This document shows positions 24,080 to 35,831 of a stretch of 64,000 bases of DNA, one piece after another. Location of the stretch: NCBI GenBank assembly GCA_003508835.1, contig PUFA01000003.1, positions 23,321,501 to 23,385,500 of the forward strand, read 5' to 3'. The translations under genes were made by a program, and so were the position numbers. The number at the start of each line of letters is the position of its first letter. The first letter of the stretch is position 1. The notes beneath the pieces are model-generated. The model ran no database searches and was not told the origin of the DNA. It saw nothing but the letters and a program-made list of their open reading frames with translations. The stretch is from Eonycteris spelaea (Eukaryota; Chordata; Mammalia; Chiroptera; Pteropodidae).

Positions 24080-24610
24080 TCTTTTCTTTTTTAATTAATT
24101 TATTGGGATGACATTGGTTATTAAAATCACAAAAGTTTCAAATGTACAATTCAATAATACATCATCTGTATATGCATTGTGTGTTCACCACACAAAGTCA
24201 AATCTTCTGTATCTGACTCTGTTTACTCTTTTCTATTTAACCTCACCTTTCTCTTCCTCTGGTAACCACTCAACTGTTGTCCTTGTCTATGAGTTTTTAT
24301 TTATCTTGTTTGTTTACTGCTTTCAGTTTTATATCCCACTTGTAAGTGAAATCATATGGTTCTCAACATTTTCTGTTTGACTTATTTCACTTAGCATGAT
24401 AATCTCAAGATATATCCATATGTCCCAAATGGCAGTATGTCATCTTTCTTATGGCTGTGTAATAATATTGCATTGTATATATGTACCACATCTTCTTTAT
24501 CCAATTATCCAATTATGTATCGAAGATACCAGTTGTTTCCACGTTTTGGCCACAGTGAAGAATGCTGCAGTGAACACAAAAGTATATAAAGTACATTTAT
24601 CTTTATAGAT
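24080..24610 (-). mobile_element. L1 3' end, antisense
   Basis: Classic antisense L1 3' end: 'tttattgggatgacattggt', 'aatacatcatctgtatatgc', 'gtgtgttcaccaca', 'ctggtaaccactcaactgtt', 'ttcacttagcatgataatct', 'aagaatgctgcagtgaacac'. The 3'-most wording resembles L1s I associate with bats and other laurasiatherians. Confidence 0.8.
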
Positions 24611-24725
24611 AAAAGTCTTTCTTTATGCCTTTTAAAAGTCACACTCTTGTTTATTTTTCACAGATATTTTAACTTTAGAAATTCAACACCATGGCTCCCT
24701 ATTTACTTATGCTTTATCTCTACAG

Positions 24726-24890
24726 CCTATCACGTGTTCAAATTACCAAGGGGCTCACAACCCTGCACACTGGCATCTGCCTTCCAATGACATAATCGAT
24801 GATGTCTCTTCCAACTTAACTGCGGTCTGTGTGAGCCGAGGCATTCTCGCACACTCAGCATACCCACACACAGAATTATCTGATACACAG
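24726..24890 (+). CDS. DYNAP: DYNAP copy B, cytoplasmic-side exon (55 codons)
   Basis: This 165-bp exon lies between a strong TTTATCTCTACAG acceptor and a CAG|GTAATG donor, phase 0 on both sides. Its translation (PITCSNYQGAHNPAHWHLPS, then NDIIDDVSSNLTAVCVSRG, then ILAHSAYPHTELSDTQ) matches human DYNAP, as I recall it, more closely than copy A does. Shared blocks are PIT, LPSNDI, DVS.NLT.VCV, GILAHS and the final TQ. It is fully open. Length, phase and donor are identical to copy A, so the two exons arose by duplication. Confidence 0.92.
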
Positions 24891-26800
24891 GTAATGTTGG
24901 TATACCACTTTTCCCTAGGTTGGCATGTGTTCTGTATAAGGATATATTTGTTTATTTTTCCCCCCCGGAAATGTATTTAAGCATTTAATTCACCTACATT
25001 TATATCAAGTATGTGCTGTACTCTCTGTTTAATTATGAGTCACTGTGAAGAAATACAAAGGAGAAGAATATATAATAGTCTCTTTAGGAGAGCTCGTATT
25101 CTAGTTGGGGGCTCAAATATTCTCACAGATAGAGAACGTATATGAAAATAAAAAGAATAAATGTAAAGTACAAATGCAAAGTTGGAGAGGGACAAGAGAG
25201 CAAATGTGTTGGCAATGTAGGGTTTAATTACACCCCAGTGGGAGACTGGGTCATGTTTAAAAATCAACGGTCCCACTTTATTGGTGATCACTTTATTTTC
25301 TTACACTGGTCCAGCCTCTGAACCTGTCTGTGCACTTTCTTTAGCTCTCTTGGTTCTGACCTCTGATGCATATGACCTTGATGTAGAAACCTGGTTCTGT
25401 TCTCCAGATTTTCTCCACTAGCATTGGAGACTAGACCCAGCTCTCCTTGGTTGTAGACCCTATCTGTAGGCTAAATTAACTGTACCTTAGGACTGTTTCT
25501 CTACATCTTCAGCCTTAGAATAGAAACTTGACCTTGACTATAAATTACTTATTGTACTTAGAAGTTTGGTTGAGTTCCCTTGACTCTGGAATTCCTGCCC
25601 TCTATTGCTTAATCTTGCTGTAGAGGTTTGGTAGAAAGAGTCTGTATCTTGTTTCTTGATTCTAGGTTAAAAAATATAAACTGTTTATACTGTTGCTGGG
25701 GCAATGTGAAAGAATAAATGAGTTCCATAGGGTGGAGTTAGAAAATGTTTCTTCTTGTTTGAAGAAGCAAAGTAATTTATATCAGTCATAGAACTGAAGT
25801 GTTAGATAACATCTAATCTGGTAGTTCTTACCCCAAGCTGCATTGTAGAGTCACCTAGAGATTGTTTGTGAAGGCATCTGATAGGAATGAGGAGGAACAA
25901 TTTGTGTGTGAGCATTTTTTTTTTTTGGTTGGGTGGAGGTTACAGGTTACAGGAGGTTACAGGAGAGAGAAGATATCTATAGCTACATATCTATATCTAT
26001 ATCTATATCTATATCTATATCTATATCTATATCTATATCTACATCATCTATCTATATTCAGAGAAATATAAGAGGATAGTAGAGCAGTACAGAAAATCCA
26101 TTCAAGGGTAGCGATCATACATTTACACTGACCCTCATCAGCCCAGGTGCTTGACCTTCCCCAGCAGTGTGGCTGCTCAAGGGCAGGTCCAGAGAAAGGA
26201 GGTCATCATATATTTGCCAGCCGGAGGAAATGAGAAGAGGAAACTGCAAGAGATTTTGGGGGATTAGGAAGTGTTACTAAAATAATGAGTCATAGAACAA
26301 AAGGTGGGTAAGAAGGAATGTGAGTGATGCAAGGGCGGCTGGGCTGAAGATTTTAATAAAACTAAAGAAAGATTGTTATGGGGATACTTGAACAAACAAG
26401 ATGGAAGGAGAGGAGAAGGTGGTTAGAGCACAGGATTCTTGGGGAAGTGATTGTGGAATTGGATCAGTTGGGTTAGTAATGACAATGTCTGGTGGAGGAG
26501 CAGGCGTATAACAGAATTTACCATTAAAATGCTGTTCTGCTTACATGAAGAGATGAAGAAACCACTATCCATCATTGGAAAATAGAATAAGAGAAGATGA
26601 GATATTGGCAGATTTCGATTTCTTCTAAAGTTAGAGAAAGCATGCAATTACTTCCACCTAAAACCGGGACTTTTGTCTAAGTACTTCAGAGATATATAGG
26701 GATTCAGATGATGTTAACACACTAAGTTATAAATAACACAAAAGAGATAAGTCACGAGCATTTTGTTTTTCATTGCTGATGTTTTCATTGACACTCTCAG
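24891..26800 (+). other. Intron 2 of DYNAP copy B
   Basis: The intron runs from GTAATG to GACACTCTCAG. The part at about 25300-25650 is related to the same intron in copy A. A hexamer microsatellite lies at 25974-26057. No other feature is seen. Confidence 0.75.
25974..26057. repeat. (CTATAT)n microsatellite
   Basis: Roughly ten near-perfect hexamers. The repetitive Tyr-Leu open frame across it is a by-product. Confidence 0.95.
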
Positions 26801-27265
26801 GTGAAAGGAAATGGCTGCTGTAACCGGTCTCTGTGGAATGTCTTTTTGGCTTGTCTCTTGGTCTGTGTGATCACAACAGCAATTGGAGTCCTCATAATAC
26901 GCCTGGCGAATAATAGAGGAAACAACAACCTTTCCATTGTTATCAAGCTACTCTCAAATGATAGGGAGCCTGTAGTTATTGTTCATGAAACCATGACTGC
27001 TTCTCCACCTACAGTGACCATCGCATCAAATGAACCCACAACTACAGCCACTTCAGCAGCATCGACAGCCATTGCAGCATCCACTGGCCCTCCAACCACA
27101 ACAGCCACCGTCATCCCTCCAAGAACAGCCTCCACACCTTCGCCTGAACTTACAGCTGGAGCAGCCTCCATGCCCACTTCAAGTCAAACCATGGCTGCCC
27201 CCACTTCAACAGATTCTATAACTTCTGCAGTTTCAATAGTAAATTCTAATACATCTTTCCATTAG
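26801..27265 (+). CDS. DYNAP: DYNAP copy B, membrane and mucin-like tail exon (154 codons)
   Basis: The exon continues in phase 0 from the previous one; the junction ...TQ|VKGN matches human ...TQ|VKEY as recalled. Residues after the acceptor (SLWNVFLACLLVCVITTAIG, then VLIIRLANN) form one membrane segment, followed by a sequon (NLS) and a Ser/Thr/Pro/Ala-rich tail of about 100 residues, with TTTATSAAST, GPPTTTATVIPP and TSTDSITSAVS. This tail is likely O-glycosylated and outside the cytosol (inference from type II topology). Frame ends at TAG 27263-27265, but the same frame stays open and Thr/Ser-rich for 53 more codons. The exon is intact, unlike the N-terminal exon of the same gene, so the status of copy B as gene or pseudogene is unresolved. 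Confidence 0.92.
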   Translation: MKGNGCCNRSLWNVFLACLLVCVITTAIGVLIIRLANNRGNNNLSIVIKLLSNDREPVVIVHETMTASPPTVTIASNEPTTTATSAASTAIAASTGPPTTTATVIPPRTASTPSPELTAGAASMPTSSQTMAAPTSTDSITSAVSIVNSNTSFH

Positions 27266-27660
27266 CCAACAACCAAAGCAATTACCACTCCCACCATCTC
27301 TTTGACTGAATGCACAACTACATTCACTTCAGCTGAATCTGCAATCACTGCCACCTGCCACTCAACCTACAATGACTGTAACTCCTGCTTAGCTACAATA
27401 ACAATGGTCACCAGTCTCCTTCAATAATCTATAATCTGCACCATTATCACCTTAGGTAATAGAACTACCATCAATCATCAAAACATTCTCCTCTAAATCA
27501 AGTTAACCGTTATTATCACAACGAATTCACCTACAATCATTCTCCCTAACTAGTTCTCCCCCCAACTGTAGCTACCTCTCCTACAACAGCTGAGTCTATA
27601 TTTACTGCTATTATCGTCAGCTTAGGTAATACCACCTGAATAACAATAACTTAGACAATG
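27266..27660 (+). other. Decayed mucin-like tail / 3' UTR of DYNAP copy B
   Basis: Immediately after the TAG the frame continues through Thr/Ser-rich codons (PTTKAITTPTISLTECTTTF ...) to TAA at 27425-27427. Further fragments such as 'cctctcctacaacagctgag' occur to about 27600. It looks like a longer ancestral tail that now lies beyond the stop. Confidence 0.6.
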
Positions 27661-30600
27661 AATAATCGAATAATTATTTTGATTTTCACTGAATCAACAC
27701 TGAGGACTTCTAAAAGTATTCAAACTCTAAAAGAACAGAATATTCAAGCTATCAAGAATCTGCTCTTGGTTCTATAGTTTCAAATAATACAATTTTATAT
27801 AGAAAAAGTAACCCAATTTGTTCTTTTAGGAAATCTTTAAAATTTTATATAAAACCTTATGATAAAATTAGCCATTTTGATTTTAATATCTATTGGTTTC
27901 AGTTAAGAACATTGTATTCCTCTGTACACAATTACATACAAGCAAACAGAAATTTCATATGAGGAGATTTTTAAAAATTATGGAAAGAAAACTTTAGAAT
28001 CAATAATAATAAGTGTTTCCTTTAAGGTGAAGTTATGTGTATTCGATTTCTCATTAGACTGCAATTACCTTTTAAGCAATCATATTCTACTTGCATTAAT
28101 ATGACTGTAAGTACATTTGAATCTCTATTTAAAATTTGTAATCTCTCATATACTGCAGTAGCATCCTCATTCCAAAATACATCCACAACTACAGAATATT
28201 CTGTGTGCAATGCTTCTATTTGTTTTTGTTCTCAGCATCAATACATTTAATGAACATTATTTGGAAGTTTTTGTCTAAACTATTTGGAAATGGTCATCTT
28301 GGTTTATCATCTTATCACTCTGAAAGTCATGCGAAGGAGAGGATGAAGTAGAAGATACACAAGAGGGGGCTCCTGTCTTATGCAAACAGAAGGAGCATCA
28401 CTCTTATTCAGTGGTGGGCCACCAGATCATTCTGCCTCTTCTTTGACAAATGGCTGAGAAGTCATCTTAATTTAGGTCATCTTAAATGAATAAATAGAAA
28501 TGGGCCAAGATTAAGTGGGGTAGAAGTCAATCCAAATCTGAAGGGGAAATAGAAGAGGGATACTCCAAGAGTATCTAAGACTGTTGCCAAAAATACTAAC
28601 CCAAATGAGAAAACCAGAAAATCATACCAAAGCAATGAAGAAAAAAGTTAACAGCAGCATCCAGTAAAACCGAAGCTAAAAATAAAGATCACAGATCCAC
28701 CAGGTATGGTCTTGAAACAAAGTCAGTTAGAGAGGGGGTGGCCGCAGTACAAACATAGCCAGGTAGGAGATAGAATACTTGATTTCAGAGAACAATTTCT
28801 GGATGGCTCTTCAGGACTTAGCTAAGTTCTTAGACCTTTCTCAAATTAAACACAGTTTTCATAGCCTAAACTGAAAACTTACCAAGAAACAATGGGTTTA
28901 TTACCAGTTTATTACAAATAGTGCCACGTGCAATATATACTCTAAAAGACTACTGTCTTTTCTGGATTTTTCTTTATGTACGTAGCAGAGTGGATTTGAA
29001 CTCGCAGTCCCCACATAAACCACTTAGGAAAAATCCTGGACTTGAGGTAGAAGCAGTTTCATTCTTCAAGAGTTAAATAAGATGATGCGAGAAATGCAGT
29101 TCGCTCAATCTTTTATCAGTAGGCTCTCCATACCCTTCCCTCTATCTCTGTACACTTTCAACAGCCTGTTTATGAGAACTAAACTTCCAACAGGGCAGGG
29201 AGAATCTGCAAAGCAGGCAGGTTGGGAGAGACTAAGGGTTTCGTTTTTATTTTTTTAATGAGATACTTTAATTTTTTTTTTTTCAGAGATTCCACCTCCG
29301 GGCAAATTGAAAAACTTCTAAAGATTGGGAATAAAACCAAATTTAGGGCGGTCGGCAATTGTGTTCAGTGAGCATGTTGGGACTACAAGCTAATTTTTCC
29401 TACAGTTCTAAAGCTGAGCTGTACAAATGTTTAATCCCCAGTGCTTAAGGGTAGTGCCAAGTTCACAGTACGTGATTAAGAAATGTTTGCCGAAAGTATT
29501 GAATTATATACCCTTGACTCGTTCTGTCAGTGTCTCATGATTTGGAACTCTGAGACATCAGGCCTTGGCTTGTGTTGTGCTAAAACCGCTTTAACCAAAG
29601 TGCCTCTTGGAACAATGAGATCTCCAAATTCTGCCTGGCCTATCACTGAAGGGGAAGTAAACCGTTTTCACCACCAACCCTTGACCTGACTTTCATGCCC
29701 ATCTTGCTCTCTACTTCCTCTTTCCTCGTTCACTCTTCAATTCTTTCCCTTTTTCTTAAACTCTCCCGCTGAGCCCTCTGGAATCCCTGCTACAAAGTAA
29801 AAAACTCTCCTGCCTTTCCAGTCTCTTTCACAGTAATTCCACCATCTTTTTGCCTTAATGAATGCTGTCTTTTCCCATAGGATAATGCTTCCCTTTGTCT
29901 TCTTAAGTGACTATTATTCATTACTCGGCATCATTTGTAGCATGTTTGGAAAGATTGGAGTGGCAGTGGGGAGTGAGGGGGAAGGGGAACATTTAGTTTT
30001 CCATCATTACTGGCAAACCAGTACTTAACTTTTCTCACTAAGACACATACTATTTGAGGCTCTTGCTATTTGGCTATTCTACCTTCTACCCTCCTTTGTG
30101 GCATCATTATTCAGCTCCTGGTCACTCTCATTTGAGACCTGTTCAGTCCTTTTTTTCTACTCAATTCCTGCTATCTCATAATTCTTTGACTGCTTTAATA
30201 GCAGTGCCCATAACTTTGGGTAGTTAGTGGTCAGTCAGCCTCCAATAATCTAGAGGCCCACCCCAGACCCTGTCAGGTGCAAAAACAACTCCCCCACCTA
30301 AAGTTTAAACTTTGATTTTATACTCTGATCACAGATGCCTCCTTTTCTGTATATTCTTTTTTCTGATTGCCATTATACCTGTTCCCGGACTTCCTTAGGA
30401 CTATGAATGCCCCTGTGTTCCCCAATAACTCATCCTCCTTCAGGCATTATCACTTCCCTGCCTATCTATTTCTAGACCAGCATCCTCACTCTGAGCATAG
30501 CTGGATCCTTTTCTTCCATTGTCCTCCTAGAAAGCCATAATTCAGGTTAGACAAACCATCTGTCTTCTGTATTCCTCCCTCACAAGTGAGTGTTCTTCAA

Positions 30601-30865
30601 GAAGAACACATGACCATACACATTAGGGTTACAGAGTTCATGATACCCAGTCCAGTTAAGATCCACGCAGTGCATGTTGAGGTGTCTTTGGGATATACGA
30701 GAGAAGGCATCGAGTAAGGGCCAGATGTACTGACTCCAGAGAAAAGTCTGGCAGAGGTAATAGTTTGGGATTTATATTTTTCATCACATTTACTCCTCCT
30801 CTGCTTTCCTCTTCTTATTCAACAGTGCCAGCTCTACTCCCCGTTGCATATCCCTGCCTCATGTT
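27661..30865. other. Intergenic DNA, no gene recognised
   Basis: AT-rich with a somewhat more mixed composition at 29600-30600. Short open frames (up to 76 codons) show no domain. At 28985-29010 a tRNA T-arm-like motif is present on the minus strand but no tRNA can be folded around it. Confidence 0.5.
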
Positions 30866-30869
30866 GTGA

Positions 30870-31140
30870 GGAAGTATAAATGGCCAATAAGCATCCCATC
30901 CTAAGATGCTCAGCTTCATTAATTACCAGGGAAATCCATATTAGAGCCATGCTGAGATAGTTTATATCCACTAGGTTGGAAAAATTTTTAAAAAGTCTGA
31001 AAATCTCAAGTATTGACAGCAATCTAAAAAAATGGTCACTCTCATACACTGCTGGTAGCAATGCAGACTAAGTACAAATGCTTAGGAAAATATTTGGCAT
31101 TTTCCAGTCAACTTAAAATGCGCACGCTCTGTAATATAGC
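30870..31140 (+). mobile_element. L1 ORF2 3' fragment, sense
   Basis: Sense wording of the L1 ORF2 end/3' UTR: 'aaatggccaataagcatccc', 'ttaccagggaaatccatatt', 'cactctcatacactgctggt', 'acaaatgcttaggaaaatat'. Diverged. Confidence 0.7.
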
Positions 31141-31141
31141 A

Positions 31142-31194
31142 ACTTCTCTCTCTCTTTCTCTTTCTCTCTTTCTCTCTCTCTTTCTCTCTCTCAT
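31142..31194. repeat. (TC)n microsatellite with TTTC interruptions
   Basis: Pyrimidine-only run of CT dinucleotides broken by CTTT units. Confidence 0.95.
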
Positions 31195-31207
31195 CAGTAT
31201 ATATGCA

Positions 31208-31594
31208 CAGTTGACCCTTGAACAACACAGGTTTGAACTGCACGGGTCACTTGTACATGAATTTTTTCAATAAATACCGTAAATCTAGTTTTTAAATAAC
31301 ATATTCTTATTACTTTCTTAAAAACATTAATTATCTTAATAACATAGTTTTAAATAATTTTCTTAATAACATATTCTTATCTCAAGCTTATTTTATTGTA
31401 AAAGTACAGTATATAACACTCACTCATAACGTACAACACATGTGCTAATTGACTATGTTATTAGTAAGTCTTCCAGTCAACTACAATCTATTAGTACCTA
31501 AGTTTTTGGAGAGTCAAAAGTTATACTCATATTTTTGACTGCGGGGGTGGGAGTGGGGGTTGGCATCCCAAATCCCTGTGTTGTTTGTTGATTG
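31208..31594 (+). mobile_element. Tigger-type (Tc1/mariner) non-autonomous DNA transposon
   Basis: The left end, 'cagttgacccttgaacaaca', and the right end, whose reverse complement begins 'caacaaacaacacaggg', are inverted terminal repeats, diverged. The interior 'caataaataccgtaaatcta' and 'agagtcaaaagttatactca' matches a common mammalian MITE I recall as Tigger-related. It has no coding capacity. Confidence 0.75.
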
Positions 31595-31654
31595 TATATT
31601 TCTTAGAGTGCCAGGAAATATGAATGAGCTGTTCATAGCAGCATTGTTTGAAGT

Positions 31655-32030
31655 AGAAATTTCATTTTTAGATTTATTTTAATGATTTTCAAGTATATAG
31701 TACATTGGTTATATATCTATATAGTTAGTAAAATGACCCCCCCCAATTGCTCCCTCCCTCCCCTGACCCTCCATCTAGCCAATATATTAACGCTAACTGC
31801 ATTCCCTATACCACGCTCTCCATCTCCACGACTATCCATCAGCGACTAATTTGTACTTCTTTAACCCTTCACTCCGTTCTCCCAGTCCCCCAATCCCCTC
31901 CCCTCTCTCTAGCACCAAATTGTCCACTATATTTGTGAGTCTGTTTTTGACTAGTTTATTCTTTTTATTCCTTAGATTCCACATATAATTGAAATCATAT
32001 AGTGTTTATCTTTCTCTGTCTGACTTAAAT
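31655..32030 (-). mobile_element. L1 3' end, antisense
   Basis: Begins 'gatttattttaatgattttc' and contains a C-rich run followed by 'ctccctccctcccctgaccc', then 'ttccttagattccacatata' and 'attgaaatcatatagtg'. This order is that of an antisense L1 3' end of the laurasiatherian kind. Confidence 0.65.
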
Positions 32031-34625
32031 GACTTCAAAATAGAATTAAAATAAACAAACAAATGCAAGTCCAGAAGCATACAGTTTAATACCTTTACCA
32101 CTTATGTTTCTAAAGCTACAGAGGTGTGGAGTCTAACTATAAAGAAAAACAAGGGAGTGATAACCACATAATTTAAGATGTTGGCTATTTCCAGGGATAG
32201 AGAATATTACCTAGGAAGTGAATATGGGGCTTCAATTGTATTAGTGACTTCTAGTGACTGGCTGTAAATACATAGGTAGGTGTCTATATTGTCATTATTT
32301 ATATTTTTTGTTGTTAAATACCTCATAATGTTAACAAATGTAATCACTCTTCTACTTCACCTGAGCTCATGCCGCTATATCAAAATAGGCTCCTTGAATC
32401 ACTCTGAAGGGGGCGGTTTTAGAAGGTATTGTGACAATGGTTACAAAAGTTCTAGGTTTCATATTTATGGGGATTTGGTCTCCATTTTCGGCTGATTAGC
32501 CCAAAGGTTGGGAGAATATACTGAAATATAGTCATCCGAGAGGAAGCAGGATTGAAAGGTTCTATCAAGTTGGTGAAAATGAGAACTTGGAAACCTTCAC
32601 TGTAAGAGTAGGTAGAATTCTCAGACTAGAAAATGTCACCCAATACCTCTGAGCACTAACTAATTAACTCATGTCCTCCAAGTCTTTTGGGTGTCATGTA
32701 TTCACAAACAAGAGAATCCTTAGTTATTATCATACTTATTTACAGAACTTTGTAACCCAAACCAGTAATTTATCAGTTAGTCACCCAGTATCGATTATAT
32801 TCTTATAAATTGTGCTGTTGGGTACTAACCACTCAGGAAATTCATTTCAAAAACTAGGCCTGGTCCCTGCCCTCCCAGAACTGACATTACAATATATTTA
32901 ATTGCAATCACCTAGGCTCAGTCTCATGGCAGAGTTCACAGGATAAAGATGCAGAAATATAGAAGGTAATTAAAGGGAGGAGGAAATGTTTTCAGAAAAA
33001 GGCGATGTCCAAAGAAGTGACACTCATCAAATGTCAAGTGTCCGTATTAGTTGATGAGAATGAGGAAAATGATTGTGGAGGACAGACAATTAGATGTGTA
33101 ACAATTTTTAATAACCCTCATAAGATATAACATGTAGACCAATTTCCTAAAGCCCAAATAAAGCATAAAGCACAAAAATTTGGCTGTTCATGACATATTT
33201 GTCAAAATATTTATGACCTGCATGTGGTAATCAGAATGTCCAAACAACTTTTAATGGTTTTGGGCTCTTGATCCAATAATTAAATTCGTAATTAGGCTAA
33301 ATTGCTATGAAAATTGAGCAAAATAATCTACACTGGAAAAACTCATATATTGTAAATTGGAAGAGAAGGAAATATACAATAAATGTTCTGGGAAAAACTA
33401 TTTGGGTATAAACAGAAATTGATTTCAAATGCACTAAAGAGTTAATTGTTGAAAATGAAAATATAAAAACCAAACATAATTAGTCTAAACTCTTAAGTTT
33501 TAAAAACTTCTGGCAGTCAAAACAATCTCTTTAAAAAAAAAGAACAGGAAAAAACTACTGCTGAAAAACTACTTGTAATACATAGGAGGAAAAAAGTCAT
33601 TGGTATCTTGAAACATAAAATGTTCACTAGAATAAAGAACACCGAACCACAATAGTTAAACTTCCAAAAGAACATAAATATGAATATGGATAAACATGAA
33701 CATGGATAAACACATAAATATGAATACTTCATAAATATGAATATCAAACAATATGTGAATAGTTATTAAATTGTTTAATTCCAGAGTTGTAAAACAAGGG
33801 AAATTACTACAATACACACACACACACATACTTTTTTTCTGACACAATTAACAAAGACTGAAAAAATGGTCAAAGCAAAGAGAACGCAGTGAGTAGGTTA
33901 TCTAGTACAAGTTTCTTGCCAATTTAGTAATTTTTATTGAGTTTTTTAATCTAATTAATTCCACTTTTATATTGAAACCTAAGGAAACAAACAAAATGTT
34001 TGAAAAAGAGATCTTCAAAATGATTATCATATTAAATGTTATGTCGGTAAAATATTAGGAAAAACCTAAACACTTATACATGGAACTGTGGTTAAGTAGG
34101 CTATGGTACTTTTATGTACTGGACTATTAACTAATAAAACACACTAAAATGAACAAAAGTAATAAATATCCTTAACTATGCATCAAAAAAAGTCTAGAAG
34201 AAATCTACAAAACTTTAACAGTGGACAGGTAATTATTTTCCTTAAATTTTCAAATTACCTTCAAAATGTGCTCATACTATTCATATACTTAATTTTCTAT
34301 TTCAACAAAAGTATATGAAGCTAGATGTTTTACAACTTAATGAAGAAATAAGAGAAGTAAGGCAGTAAATTGGGGGCCCTGAGTAATGGAAACTAAGGTT
34401 AATAAGTTTAAAGTAGAATGATGAGTCTGGCCTCGTGTGTGGATGCTTGTTTTTCTTTAAATTTTCAAGTAGTGGTCATAGGACATTATTTTAAAACTGA
34501 GATACAAAATATATCCAAAAGATCATAGATGAGTCCAATTTACATATGTTACCTCACACTTATTTACATCAGAGTATCTGGCTACTAAGTGATTTATCTA
34601 TTAGATATCTATCTGGAGAATCAAT
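32031..34625. other. Intergenic DNA, no gene recognised
   Basis: AT-rich throughout, with a short CA run near 33818. Minus-strand open frames at 33517-33847 are rich in Phe/Ile and reflect AT-rich composition. Confidence 0.55.
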
Positions 34626-34629
34626 TTTC

Positions 34630-34855
34630 TAGTTCTTACATGCATTTTTGACTTAGAGTAGCAGTTAAATTTCTGCTCTGCATCAACTACTGTTTTTGCA
34701 ACCTGAAGAACATTTCTTAAACTCTTTGAATCTTAGTTTCCTCACATGTAATGTGGGCATAATACTTTTTCATAGGGTGGTTTTGGAGATTAAAGTAATT
34801 TACATAGCTGTCATAGTCCCTGACAATTGTTTGTCATTATTTAGTTTTATATAAG
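34630..34855 (+). mobile_element. MIR SINE, sense
   Basis: Sense MIR order: 'gtagcagttaaatttctgct', 'aactctttgaatcttagttt', 'cctcacatgtaatgtgggca', 'ataatactttttcatagggt', 'ggttttggagattaaagtaa'. Moderately diverged. Confidence 0.75.
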
Positions 34856-34884
34856 AGACAAGTGTTTTCACAAAGAAGGATTGA

Positions 34885-35165
34885 GTTATGTATATAATTA
34901 CTAATATATGTAATTACTGATATTATATATATTAGTAATATTAGTAGATTCCTAACCTGTGAGATTTTAAATATATTATCAGTATATTATTTATATTGCT
35001 AATATACTGACAGTATATTAATATACTAATATATACTAATAGTATATATAATATTAATAAGTATGGGTACTCTACTCAATGCCAGAATGGTTAATATTTT
35101 GTATATATGCATACTTATATGCATATATATTGTATATATATTTAGTATAAATGTACATAATAAAA
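34885..35165. repeat. AT-rich low-complexity block
   Basis: Almost only A and T, with repeated 'tatatatt', 'actaatatat' and 'attagtaatatt' words that can fold on themselves. Confidence 0.85.
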
Positions 35166-35214
35166 TCATATTATATCCTAACAGGAATAGTTTAGCATCT
35201 TTATATCATTAATT

Positions 35215-35520
35215 TCTCATTTTACTGCCCAGGATAAGAACTTCAGCACAATATTGAGGAGCAGGAGTCACAATGGATATTCCTGGCTTAATTAACCTTT
35301 CCTTTTTACATCTCAACTCTTCCAACTGAGATTTCTTTCCTTTCTACTCTCGTATTTCTTTTAATGAGAATCTGTCGATGATAACTTTAAATAATCTTAT
35401 TTTAACTTTTTACTTGATAGATACTTTTGCTAAGCATAGAATTATAGATTGCCAGCAATTGTTTTTCAAAGGATCGAAGGACATTTTCAGACTTTTACCT
35501 CTGCTTTAGGGAGGTCATAT
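35215..35520 (-). mobile_element. L1 ORF2 fragment, antisense, diverged
   Basis: The text 'gctaagcatagaattataga' followed by 'ttgccagcaattgtttttca' resembles antisense L1 ('gctgggtatagaattct..gttggcag'). Old. Confidence 0.5.
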
Positions 35521-35774
35521 GACATTCTAATAAAACGTAGTAGGCTACACTGAAAAAAAAGTGGAAAACCAGGTTCCTGATGCTAACTTTTTCAGATACT
35601 TTTTTTCATTTTTTTTTTTTTGTTGTTGTTGCTCTAAGATTTATAGCACCCCTGAGTAGTTTAGAATTATATTTGAAGATCTCAAGGTCCAACTATTACA
35701 TGATAGTGAGCTCAGATACACTCAGAACAACACAGGATTAATGAGACAGGATTTATTTTTACCTAGGTACAAGG

Positions 35775-35831
35775 AAAAAAAAAAAGAAAGAAGAATGAAA
35801 TAAAAAGAAAAAAGAAAAGAAAAAAGAAAAA
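35775..35831. repeat. A-rich purine tract
   Basis: Run of AAAGA/AAAAG words. The interval from 35832 to 36946 shows nothing recognisable beyond AT-rich DNA and could hold the promoter of copy C, but no element is evident. Confidence 0.85.

Larger units (their letters stand above)
20880..24725 (+). other. Intron 1 of DYNAP copy B
   Basis: The intron runs from GTGAGT to TCTCTACAG. It contains an antisense MIR, an L1 antisense 3' end and AT-rich filler. A minus-strand open frame of 95 codons at 21662-21949 has no recognisable domain and is not called. Confidence 0.7.

Noticed and set aside
25862..26071. Open frame with repeated Tyr-Leu
   Set aside because: It is the translation of a CTATAT microsatellite.
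28980..29015. tRNA-like T arm on the minus strand (GTTCAAATCCA box)
   Set aside because: I could not find a matching acceptor 5' strand, D arm or anticodon arm; probably chance or a small tRNA-derived relic.
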